Part shown: positions 31,001 to 38,396 of the stretch, in pieces | How positions within the stretch are numbered: the first letter of the stretch is position 1 | Layout: each line of letters opens with the position of its first letter | Assembly (NCBI GenBank): GCA_017999835.1 | Contig: JAGNLA010000012.1 | Location: 1 to 53,305 of the forward strand | Direction of reading: 5' to 3' | Source: Caldisericia bacterium | GTDB lineage: Bacteria > Caldisericota > Caldisericia > JAAYUI01 | Length of the DNA: 53,305 nt | The notes under the pieces: model-generated | The model's database searches: none | What the model was told of the DNA's origin: nothing | The model's input: only the letters and a program-made list of their open reading frames with translations | Made by a program: the position numbers and the translations under genes

Positions 31001-33201
31001 TCGTTGAGAAAGGTCAGTGGAATTGTGATGGAGAGCAATGCGTAAAGAACGATTGGAATTATGGCTCTGTAATCATTGACAAGAATGCCAACGCGATAGT
31101 GCTCAATAAAGAAGGATTGGCATTCTGCTATGATGCCAATGGCAAAGTGGTCTTTAAAATCGAAACAGGCCACAAAACAAAGGCCCACCCGACATTTGCC
31201 AGAAGGATGCTTTACATCCCATCAGAGGATGGTCACCTGTTTGCTTATGCTGCAAAATGGGGATTTGGTCTTGCTCCTGAAACAGGCAGCCCAATTGTTT
31301 GCAAGGGTCAGGAATACTCAATGAAAGTCCAGTTCATTTCCCAGATTCCTCTGAAAGTTCCAGTAAAATTCTCTGTCGTACAGGCTCCTTCGGACTGCAC
31401 GATGAAATTTGTTCCAGAAACACTTTCAGCTTCAGGAGAAACTTCTCTGTCAATCTATGTTGGCCCAGGTTGTCCTGAAGGAACGCATCCAATAATCATC
31501 AAAGCTGAAGGGTCGGGATTGCTTAGGCAATCCATGATCAGCCTTGTTGTCAGGGAGCCTTCAAACGGCGACTTTGTCTTCCAGGCAAACCCCAACGATG
31601 TCAGAATTTATGCTGGTGAATCCGCCGAATACAGTTTGACGATTGATACAGCAGGTGGTTTCATCAATGCTGTCTCCATGTCAGTTCAGGGACTTCCAAC
31701 TGGTGTCACAGGTGCATTCGCACCGATTATTACAACCACCCCTGGCAAGTCGAAGTTCAAGCTAAACGTAGCAAGAAACACATCACCAGGCGAATACAAC
31801 CTGTTGTTCAAAGCCGAGGGTGGATGTAAAGTTCACACCTATCCTGTCAAACTTATTGTCGATCCGCCTGTAGTAGGCGATTACAATTGCAACCTGGTCA
31901 ACACGGATGACAGGGACATAATCATGTGGCTTGGTGAGTCCAAAGAGATCCCGATCAACTGCCAGTACATCGACGGCTACAGCCTTCCTGTTGGCCTTGA
32001 AGTGCTCAACATTGGTGATTTCCCAGGTGTTACGTTTACCTTCACTCCAACAACCGTAACAAGCCCCGGGATTGTATCGCTCGTGGTTAAAACTGACTTC
32101 TTTGGACAAACAATTGATGGCAAGCGCGTCACGATTGTGACCTCGTCAGGAAGAAAGACTCCAAAGACACAGGTCAGCTTCATACTCACAGTCAAGAAGG
32201 AACAGGGCAGTTTCAGCATCTCACCAAAGCAGGGCACCATAAATGTCACAGCAGGTCAGATGGCTATGGCAATTTTTGAACTGAGCATGTCGACAAACTT
32301 CAAAGCAAGCGTCAACTTCAGCCTTGGCACAAAAGACGGCTGCCCTGGCGTAACTGCTCAGTTTACTCCGGCAAAACTCATGCCATCTGTACATGACCAG
32401 AGGGCGGTGTGTCTGATAACAATACCAAGCACATTCCTGGACAACGATCAAGCTGCGCTCCAGCGTGGCTACAAGGAATGCTACATCCAGGCTGTCGGCA
32501 TTGGCGGTGGCATGAGGGTTGCCTCAAGGGAAATCCTGATGAAGGTCTACAAACCAGACACCAACCAAATAATGCGCTGGATGCCTGAGTACAAAGGTTT
32601 AAAGAATAAAACCGAGGACACCATCGACATCGAGATCGGAAATCTTGAGAATACATGCTCTGTCGAGTTTGACCTTGTTTACAATCCCTCATACATCGAG
32701 GTTGTCGATGTCACAGAAGGCCCGTTGATGTCAACCGACCTCAAGAAAACAACCTTTGTCAGAACAATCGATCCTGAGCTTGGCATTGTATCAGTCAGCT
32801 GCATCAGGCAGCAAGGCGCAGGGCCAATATCTGGAACCGGCAAATTCTGTACGGTCAAAGTGAAGGCAAAGCAGGTCACTCAGGAAACCAAGCTGAGTAT
32901 TGCCAACATAAGGATCTTTGACTGCAACAATGGCTACAAGGCGATAAAATCAGTCACCATGGGTGAGCCGATGGTCAAGCTGACCATATCCGGCTTCCTG
33001 CCTGGAGACGTTGACCAGGATGGTAAGGTTGATGCAACTGATCTAATGCTTCTTGGCAAGACCTTTGGTTTGAGCGCCGGTGACCCAGGCTATGATGGCA
33101 GAGCCGATTTCAATGACGACAAGGTTGTTGATGGCATGGACTTGATAATCCTGTGCCTCAACTACGGAGCAACAGCCGATGGCGACAAGGTAACGCCCTA
33201 G
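28090..33201 (+). CDS. Giant secreted PQQ-type double-propeller protein with Ig repeats, cohesin and dockerin
   Basis: About 1,703 residues. A signal peptide (about 1-27) is followed by a first BamB/PQQ-like propeller (about 45-410; RVVCIEKYTGTELWEF, LYCFDATSGNLRWQW, LYNFDLKTGRMRWSL), two Ig-like modules (about 410-620), a second propeller (about 620-1055; LYALDSKTLDEVWHFD, FYCLDAKTGSRVWSN), four more Ig-like modules (about 1060-1485), a cohesin-like domain (about 1494-1625) and a type I dockerin (about 1636-1695). The dockerin has two calcium loops, DVDQDGKVDATD and DFNDDKVVDGMD, with all expected Asp/Asn positions. No hydrolase motif is seen, so it is a scaffold or ligand-binding protein. 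ATG at 28090 is preferred over 28087 because GGAGG then lies four bases away. A strong terminator follows. Confidence 0.9.
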   Translation: MRKLLILTTAFVMMATLFAGLPPNTANAASCNGTRKGNNTRDGSCAGTEINGPALIQTWIYEDTANISTPPVACGNRIYQALNSRRVVCIEKYTGTELWEFKDITNFPVSSMAIDQETQSLVVTTGGQIERTSTLYCFDATSGNLRWQWTAGTDGAIGQISTGATIINQPGITQMVIFGVDRGALIALDLKSGARVWGVGLNGALYTDPVIADNKVFALNDDGLLNIVRLENGTTLQQVQIDEKQTYEFYNTPAYSAGILVIASRSKISGQKGRIYGLDTATGTVIWKSFEIDQFYKSGPSILKPPVYSDYQVIIGSDTGMLYNFDLKTGRMRWSLKMVFPFLTDIMISGKYILFGGANTFYVCKGENGDVVFKQTLSNVITGHPVVDEGMVYVPANDGNLYAFSDHDDFTIDVLPRSDSIYPGNMRSYKVTISATMNFSYPMVLKATGLPNNVTATFAKSTVKPGLETVEVDLILEASSDAKPGTYACSIAGTLLGRERNAILQLQILEPLKGEFKLTVSSDQMTPLRNINPGDTIPFMIKVEAIGGFNAEITFFANPKTLPSGMEVLFNPTKLTPDGYVTAIVKTDTSTEADSYGVEIQGHAGGKVASTAVRFSVGGVDTESWPMFQKDIVRNGRTKEPFFSDPQLRADKVFKVENDAEAVVRIRTQPIVEFGMVYVIGEWESKENKRIHESRLYALDSKTLDEVWHFDFMKSVFEVDNFDDCEDKQWPVMSTPAVDTEDGLLYVGSLDGVFYCLDAKTGSRVWSNNTKRIIRTSPLILAPPEVAKKTVYFSTLEGTVHAMAAGRDANATVLKTFVAPSKVVSGFSYALNKKSPQQPMVMFSCFDGNIYALNANDLSKVYTVSIYNEKNIGTIAVDNDRQEWWVASVQGDVGTCFQSSMVERHYIQDGNLGCQRATFGPTFGSPALLTLSDSTVCFFATNFGVTPQTTVPTYRYMRLKNDGCTTVTDLVVEKGQWNCDGEQCVKNDWNYGSVIIDKNANAIVLNKEGLAFCYDANGKVVFKIETGHKTKAHPTFARRMLYIPSEDGHLFAYAAKWGFGLAPETGSPIVCKGQEYSMKVQFISQIPLKVPVKFSVVQAPSDCTMKFVPETLSASGETSLSIYVGPGCPEGTHPIIIKAEGSGLLRQSMISLVVREPSNGDFVFQANPNDVRIYAGESAEYSLTIDTAGGFINAVSMSVQGLPTGVTGAFAPIITTTPGKSKFKLNVARNTSPGEYNLLFKAEGGCKVHTYPVKLIVDPPVVGDYNCNLVNTDDRDIIMWLGESKEIPINCQYIDGYSLPVGLEVLNIGDFPGVTFTFTPTTVTSPGIVSLVVKTDFFGQTIDGKRVTIVTSSGRKTPKTQVSFILTVKKEQGSFSISPKQGTINVTAGQMAMAIFELSMSTNFKASVNFSLGTKDGCPGVTAQFTPAKLMPSVHDQRAVCLITIPSTFLDNDQAALQRGYKECYIQAVGIGGGMRVASREILMKVYKPDTNQIMRWMPEYKGLKNKTEDTIDIEIGNLENTCSVEFDLVYNPSYIEVVDVTEGPLMSTDLKKTTFVRTIDPELGIVSVSCIRQQGAGPISGTGKFCTVKVKAKQVTQETKLSIANIRIFDCNNGYKAIKSVTMGEPMVKLTISGFLPGDVDQDGKVDATDLMLLGKTFGLSAGDPGYDGRADFNDDKVVDGMDLIILCLNYGATADGDKVTP

Positions 33202-33220
33202 AAAAAAGTGAGTTTATTAA

Positions 33221-33247
33221 TAAAGCCCCTGAATTTCAGGGGCTTTA
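33221..33247. terminator. Bidirectional rho-independent terminator
   Basis: Stem TAAAGCCCCTGAA/TTCAGGGGCTTTA followed by TTGTTTTT on the plus strand. It separates the protease operon from the convergent membrane protein cluster. Confidence 0.9.
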
Positions 33248-33264
33248 TTGTTTTTGGAGAATGG

Positions 33265-34041
33265 TTATTTCTGTTCCGAAATCCAGATGTTTGTCCTTAT
33301 GTCTGCTGCCACAACCACACAGAAAAGATTGATAATAACCCAGATCGGTTCGTGAACATCGGTTTTAAATAGATAGCAAATTACTACAATGACCGTTGAG
33401 GCCATAAAGCCGGCAAGAAGCACTTTGTAGCAAATGGCTTTAGGCTCTTCTTTGCCAATGCTGTTGATTACATAAATGCATAAGATACTTGGGATTGAAT
33501 AACCTATCACAATCTCAAGAATTTTTGCAATAGGCAAGAACGACCCTAATAACGACCCTAATAGATATATTGCAATGAAGGATGCGACTAACGGGCCTAC
33601 GTATGCTGACAATGGCAAATTTCTGGCTGAAGTGAGCGTTTCGGCAATAAATCCAAAACAGATTGCAATAATTGCAGCAATCAGGCAAATTAGAGAAATA
33701 CCCGATGGGATAATCCTATCAAATATTTGAGCATTAACGCTGTCTAGACCGAATCTGAATAGCCATAAAACTATACTACTCAAATAAAAGAAGGATGCAA
33801 TACTGAACGAAAGCCAAGGTCTTTTATCAATTGGGTGCATCTTTTTTGCTTTAACCAGGAAAATGATGAAAGCGCAGCTGGAAAGCATCGCCAAAGGCAG
33901 ATTAAAAACATTCTCATAGTCGATGATTTTGTCAGAGATTGGCGGGGTAACCTTGACTAGAAAAATCAAAATAACGCCTACGACACCAACAACCATCAAA
34001 GCAAGTGCCACCCAGCTTATCCATGTTACTCTTTTGATCAC
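33265..34041 (-). CDS. Seven-helix membrane protein, tandem family member 1
   Basis: 258 residues with about seven hydrophobic helices. The N-terminal WISWVALALMVVGVVG and the C-terminal VAADIRTNIWISEQK closely match the neighbouring gene at 34038-34826, so the two are recent paralogs. The GTG start overlaps the upstream stop (GTGA), so translation is coupled. I do not recognise a named family or any enzymatic motif. An intramembrane sensor or small-molecule binding role is possible but unsupported. Confidence 0.75.
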   Translation of the reverse strand: MIKRVTWISWVALALMVVGVVGVILIFLVKVTPPISDKIIDYENVFNLPLAMLSSCAFIIFLVKAKKMHPIDKRPWLSFSIASFFYLSSIVLWLFRFGLDSVNAQIFDRIIPSGISLICLIAAIIAICFGFIAETLTSARNLPLSAYVGPLVASFIAIYLLGSLLGSFLPIAKILEIVIGYSIPSILCIYVINSIGKEEPKAICYKVLLAGFMASTVIVVICYLFKTDVHEPIWVIINLFCVVVAADIRTNIWISEQK

Positions 34042-34826
34042 TTCTGTGCCTCGATGCCTTGCGAAACCTTTGTGGCCGATTCCTCAAGCCAGATGTTGGT
34101 TCGGATATCGGCTGCGATTATAAAACATGTCAGAAAAGTTATCGCCGAAATATTGGTCCAGTTTGAATTTTTGAAGAGCTTGTCAAGAATAGAACCAGCC
34201 ATGAAAACCACAAAACCAGGAAGGATAACTTTGTAACAAAAAGAAACTTTTTCTTTTCCGTCTTTCTGGATAATGACTGCACATATGAAGATCATTATAA
34301 GATGTGTAAAAGCCGTAAGTATAATCTCACTTACAACTGAAGTTCGGTCGATGAAAATGTATGCAACAAGCAAAACCACAACAATGATGACAAATACTTC
34401 TGTCGATGATTTCCTACCCTTCCATGAGGGTTTCGATACTTCAGCAATCATGCCAGATAATGGTAGTAAAAGAAAACCTAAGCCCATCACAATCATAAAT
34501 ATGTTCAAAATCTGGGGACGGTCGATTATTATTAACGAATTCTCCAGTGTTGTCATGATGTTTACGAGAAGAAACGCAAACGTCGCAATAGAATACATAA
34601 TCCACGGGAGCCTGAATTCACTAGACATTGTTTTTGATTTGACTAAAAAAACAATGCATGTATAGCTTGCAAGGGCAGCAAGCGGAAGCATCAGGCTGAA
34701 CCTAAGGTCTGAATTAATGATTCTTTCAGGCACTTGCGCCCAGGGGGAAAAATAAAAAACTGCCACAATACTGATTGGCAACAATGCCAATGCCACCCAG
34801 CTTGTCCAAGAAAGTTTAATTTTCAT
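34038..34826 (-). CDS. Seven-helix membrane protein, tandem family member 2
   Basis: 262 residues, about seven helices. N-terminus LSWTSWVALALLPISIVAVF, C-terminus IAADIRTNIWLEES followed by a hydrophilic tail. The middle carries the basic cytoplasmic-like PSWKGRKSSTEV between helices. A GGAGGAGC site supports the ATG. It lies just downstream of the terminator at 34873-34900, so it probably has its own promoter; a TACAAT element is visible shortly before the ribosome binding site. Overlaps member 1 by four bases. Function unknown. Confidence 0.75.
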   Translation of the reverse strand: MKIKLSWTSWVALALLPISIVAVFYFSPWAQVPERIINSDLRFSLMLPLAALASYTCIVFLVKSKTMSSEFRLPWIMYSIATFAFLLVNIMTTLENSLIIIDRPQILNIFMIVMGLGFLLLPLSGMIAEVSKPSWKGRKSSTEVFVIIVVVLLVAYIFIDRTSVVSEIILTAFTHLIMIFICAVIIQKDGKEKVSFCYKVILPGFVVFMAGSILDKLFKNSNWTNISAITFLTCFIIAADIRTNIWLEESATKVSQGIEAQK

Positions 34827-34872
34827 CTTGCTCCTCCATCGGGAACGATTGTACTAAAAAAAGCAAAATAAA

Positions 34873-34900
34873 AAAGCCCCGTAAAATTCTACGGGGCTTT
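34873..34900 (-). terminator. Rho-independent terminator after member 3
   Basis: Perfect 10-base stem AAAGCCCCGT/ACGGGGCTTT, followed on the minus strand by a T-rich stretch. Confidence 0.88.
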
Positions 34901-34917
34901 GAATTTGTCAGGTTTTA

Positions 34918-35682
34918 TTATTCCAGTTGTTTTTCTATGCCAAGCCTGAGGTCGCCACCTGCGATAATGACGGTCATGGCAAACATAAGTAGAATTCTAA
35001 TGGCATGATCGACATCAAACATATTTTTTGTCATCAGGAACGACGTGATGATGTGGAAAATGACAAGCAGAATGCAGCCAACGCCAATTGTGATGTACGG
35101 TATTGAAAGCTTGCCGCCTCTGGTTCGGGCGACTACAGCCCAGATAACTCCAACCAGAAGGAAGTCCATGGCAACAAGAGAAACAAACGTTACTGACCAG
35201 ATGCCTGAAAGGTTTGCGTTTGTGAGTTCTTTGAGGAGGAAGAATGCAACAACGCCAAAGCCAATGATGTTGACAATCAGTGGAATCCAGATGTTGAACT
35301 TTGACGAAACCCATTCGACCTGGATGGATTCAAGCCAGAAACCAACAATAAAACAGATGTAGGCAACCATGAAGAATGCAGCGCTAGCAATTGACAACAC
35401 TACGGCCTGCTCTGTCAGTACTTTTGTCAGTGCTTCCGGAACCATTGCGCCGACATTTGCTATCGCGGCAAGAAGGAACCAGAGCCATGGCCATCGTTCA
35501 TTGGATTTTCTTCTGGCCAGCGCATTCCAGACAAGGAACGCGATGACAACAAGAAGCAAATCGATTGCTATCGGGAAAAGCCTCATTGCCCAGAGCGATG
35601 TTGTGCCCAGATCAACCATCCTCAAAACTGCGCCAACAACAAACAAAATCATCGCTCCAATCGATGTCCATGAGAGCTTCAT
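34918..35682 (-). CDS. Seven-helix membrane protein, tandem family member 3
   Basis: 254 residues, about seven helices. It shares the family start LSWTSIGAMILFVVGAV, the NERWPWLWFLLAAIANVGAM segment where members 1 and 2 have RPWLSFSIASF and LPWIMYSIATF, and the closing IIAGGDLRLGIEKQ. The ATG has GGAGG nine bases upstream. A strong terminator follows. Function unknown. Confidence 0.75.
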   Translation of the reverse strand: MKLSWTSIGAMILFVVGAVLRMVDLGTTSLWAMRLFPIAIDLLLVVIAFLVWNALARRKSNERWPWLWFLLAAIANVGAMVPEALTKVLTEQAVVLSIASAAFFMVAYICFIVGFWLESIQVEWVSSKFNIWIPLIVNIIGFGVVAFFLLKELTNANLSGIWSVTFVSLVAMDFLLVGVIWAVVARTRGGKLSIPYITIGVGCILLVIFHIITSFLMTKNMFDVDHAIRILLMFAMTVIIAGGDLRLGIEKQLE

Positions 35683-35745
35683 AAGTTACAACCTCCAGAG
35701 TCGTTTATAGTTATGATAATATCTTTTCGGTTTTGTACAATGTCG

Positions 35746-36543
35746 TTAATGCGATGTTCGGCTTGTGAGTTTGTATGAAAAATCTACGCCAGTTATCAGA
35801 AACGCTAGCATAACCATCATACTCAAAGCAATCATGAAAAAATTGCTGTAAATCACATAAGGGAATGTTACCAGAAAAACTGATGCAACCACAAACATGA
35901 TCAAAAAACCTGATCCTATGTACCAATATGAAATCGTCCAGGGTTCCCTGTTTCCTTTCTGGATAATCACAGAGCAAAGCATAGCTGGAAGAAGAAAAGC
36001 CAGTGCTAAAATCATCATATAGACTGGATCGTTGTACCGGAAACCATCGTTGTTCAAAAGAAAAGAACTTGCCCAAAAAAGAACAATCATGAGCATCGGC
36101 AGCCACCAGACAGAGAAACGGTTCTTTATCCTGTCCCCAAGAAGTTCCAGGGCAAAACCGCCAAGCACAAAGACAAACGCTATGATTGGCAGGGCGTAGA
36201 CTATCATTGTGAGAATCGAGTTGATGGCGTAAGATGCAGGCGAATAGGAAATAAAAAGCATTGCGCATGCCAGAATAACGCAGGCAAGCATTATGTATGA
36301 ACCAATGCCATAAAGAATCCATGGAGTTTTATGGAATTCTAGCGCAGACTTTGTTCTTTTGGCAAGCGACCCCAAACCAAGCGAAAGTATGGCAAAAAGA
36401 GGAACAATAAGAAAAATGCCCTGGGAATCATTTACAACTATCCTGAGAATCTGATTTTCTGTGCTAAAAAGGGAAAACACAATCGCAATCAGAACTATGC
36501 CAAACCATATAAGCGCGGATTTGCCTATCCAGGACAGCTTCAT
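35746..36543 (-). CDS. Seven-helix membrane protein, tandem family member 4
   Basis: 265 residues, about seven helices. The start LSWIGKSALIWFGIV and the KTPWILYGIGSYIML segment place it in the same family. It shares the loop NDGFRYNDP with member 5 and not with members 1-3, so 4 and 5 form a subgroup. GAGGTGG lies upstream of the ATG. A frame of 203 codons overlapping it on the same strand (35711-36322) is a shadow. Function unknown. Confidence 0.75.
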   Translation of the reverse strand: MKLSWIGKSALIWFGIVLIAIVFSLFSTENQILRIVVNDSQGIFLIVPLFAILSLGLGSLAKRTKSALEFHKTPWILYGIGSYIMLACVILACAMLFISYSPASYAINSILTMIVYALPIIAFVFVLGGFALELLGDRIKNRFSVWWLPMLMIVLFWASSFLLNNDGFRYNDPVYMMILALAFLLPAMLCSVIIQKGNREPWTISYWYIGSGFLIMFVVASVFLVTFPYVIYSNFFMIALSMMVMLAFLITGVDFSYKLTSRTSH

Positions 36544-36731
36544 TTGCCACCTCAGTTCCAGAAGTTGTTTGCAATCTCTGATTGTTTATAGCAGATGTGG
36601 ATTGTTTGGCAATAGCAGATTAATAAGTGAGACTGCTAACCAGGATGGGTTGAATTTTTTCTGGTTAACATATTACTGATGACAATCTAAAATGGAAACA
36701 ACAAAAATTAATCCAGAAATGCTAACCCAGG

Positions 36732-37448
36732 TCATTTTGTCTCCAGTTTTCGTGTCTGTCCTAGCTTTAGGTATGTGGCGTATGCAATCATAGCTAGCAT
36801 GTCAAAGTGTGAGAAAATCATTAACGCAAGCAACCCGTTTGCTTTTGGGTATAATGACAAAGCGATAATGGAACCGACAGACATTATTCCGAAGCCGCCT
36901 GATATGAACCCGTAGATGTTGCGACTTTCTTTGTCTGGAGCCTTGGAAAGCGGGAAGAGACTGGCAAGGAACGGCAACAAGAAGAGCGATCCAATTAAAG
37001 TCATTTCTGTGGGATCGTTGTAGCGGAAACCGTCATAATTGAGAATATATGTTAAATAACAAAAACCAATAACAATCAGGATTATCAGTATCGGCAGCCA
37101 CCATTTGAACCTGACGTGTTTCCAGGCTGGCTTGAACGCTTCGAGAAGCATTCCTATGACTATCGGGCCAATAAATATGTAAAACGCGAAGGCTTTAACA
37201 AACCATACCAAAGCAAAGATTTCTGGATTAACGGATAATAATAACAAACAGGGGACTAACGAAAATGAACTGCTTAAGTAGAGAATCCATGGCAGTCTTT
37301 CATGGATAGGATCGTTTTTTAGATTTTTAATGATAGCGAAAATGTTTATACAAATATATACGAAAACTGCAATTGTTATCACTGATGCCCTCCTAGCATA
37401 AATTAGTCTGGTAGTGCTACTTATATCATTCAGCCCTAAATATGCCAA
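36732..37448 (-). CDS. Membrane protein, tandem family member 5 (N-terminally short)
   Basis: 238 residues with about six to seven helices. It has LPWILYLSSSFSLV and YDGFRYNDP in common with member 4, but lacks the family's opening (K)LSW helix and begins roughly 30 residues later. The proposed TTG start is preceded by AGGAAAG and, seven bases upstream, by a perfect TATAAT. Either the start is correct and the transcript is nearly leaderless, or the 5' end of the gene has been lost in a deletion beside the terminator at 37482-37506. Function unknown. Confidence 0.65.
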   Translation of the reverse strand: MAYLGLNDISSTTRLIYARRASVITIAVFVYICINIFAIIKNLKNDPIHERLPWILYLSSSFSLVPCLLLLSVNPEIFALVWFVKAFAFYIFIGPIVIGMLLEAFKPAWKHVRFKWWLPILIILIVIGFCYLTYILNYDGFRYNDPTEMTLIGSLFLLPFLASLFPLSKAPDKESRNIYGFISGGFGIMSVGSIIALSLYPKANGLLALMIFSHFDMLAMIAYATYLKLGQTRKLETK

Positions 37449-37481
37449 CTTTCCTATTATAGCAGAAATCCAAAAATAAAA

Positions 37482-37506
37482 AACCCAAAGCTTTTTGCTT
37501 CGGGTT
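37482..37506 (-). terminator. Terminator after SIMPL gene
   Basis: Stem AACCC.AAGC/GCTT.GGGTT with one mismatch and a T5 loop. It is followed on the minus strand by TTTATTTTT. Confidence 0.7.
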
Positions 37507-37528
37507 TTATAGACTATGACAGGATTTA

Positions 37529-38272
37529 TCAGTACGTAAATATCACTGTCACGCTTGAGGTGATTGTCATCGAGTCTGCGATGATGTCCGGTGCGTATTC
37601 GGCATCCTGAGCTCCACCGCCTGAACCAACCTTCATTGCGTTTCTGGTTGCACTGACAGGATTTGAGTCATTGACATAGACGACTTTGACGCCTGTCACT
37701 TTGCGGCCGTACTCTGAAAGAGCGATTGTTGCCTTTGACTTTGCATCCCTCATGGCAAGCTTGAGCGCTTCCTGTCTGTAGGTGTCAGTCTTTTTGAGTT
37801 CGTAGCTGATGCCGCCGATGTTTGTTGCGCCGTTGTTGGTGGCGATGTCAATGATCTCGCCCATCTTCTTGATGTCATAAACCGTTGCCCTGAGGCTGTA
37901 GGTTGCCATGTAACCGTCAAGTTTGTTTTCGTTGTTCTCGCGATCCCACTTATAATGAGGGTCGAGGCTGTAGTTTGAAGTCACAAGGTCGGTCCTTGCC
38001 ACGCCTGCTTTTGTCAGGGCATCGATGAGGGCGTTGGCCTTCTTGTCGTTTTCCTGCTGTGCTGTCCTTGCAGATTTGTCAATTGTCTGGATTGTCAGTG
38101 AGATTGAGAACTTGTCTGCCTGAACTTTGATTATGCCTGAACCTGTTACTGTCAGCTCATTTTTTGGGTCTGCCGGATCAGCCGCCTGGGCCTTTCCAAA
38201 AAGCATCACGGAGCCGATGGCCATTGCCATGATCATTATTGCGATTGTTGCTATCTTAACTCCTGTTTTCAT
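37529..38272 (-). CDS. Secreted SIMPL-domain (DUF541) protein
   Basis: 247 residues. The signal peptide has basic MKTGVK and a hydrophobic stretch to about residue 30 (ending AQA). The SIMPL/DUF541 domain starts ELTVTGSGIIKVQADKFSI and contains ALTKAGVARTDLVTSNYSL, the family's typical turn to an internal repeat, then GGISYELKKTDTYRQEALK, and ends SMTITSSVTVIFTY. Members include the 26-kDa periplasmic immunogenic protein and YggE; some form oligomeric rings. The precise role is unknown. AAAGGAGGTAACAA precedes the ATG. It is divergent from the repeat protein at 38397. Confidence 0.9.
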   Translation of the reverse strand: MKTGVKIATIAIMIMAMAIGSVMLFGKAQAADPADPKNELTVTGSGIIKVQADKFSISLTIQTIDKSARTAQQENDKKANALIDALTKAGVARTDLVTSNYSLDPHYKWDRENNENKLDGYMATYSLRATVYDIKKMGEIIDIATNNGATNIGGISYELKKTDTYRQEALKLAMRDAKSKATIALSEYGRKVTGVKVVYVNDSNPVSATRNAMKVGSGGGAQDAEYAPDIIADSMTITSSVTVIFTY

Positions 38273-38396
38273 TTGTTACCTCCTTTGATAACCACCTCTA
38301 TTACACATGACCGGTTCGGTTCGTTCACCTGACTTTTAACTTTGGGGTTGCGTATCAGTTTTCAAATATCTCACCAGACCACAAAGGAGGTCAAAA

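Noticed and set aside
35711-36322. 203-codon same-strand frame overlapping membrane family member 4
   Set aside because: Member 4 in the other frame has family motifs, helices and a ribosome binding site; the alternative frame is Cys/His-rich without pattern.
36637-36667. Terminator or operator from TAACCAG...CTGGTTA
   Set aside because: Short arms, a 17-base loop and no consistent T-tract; likely chance.
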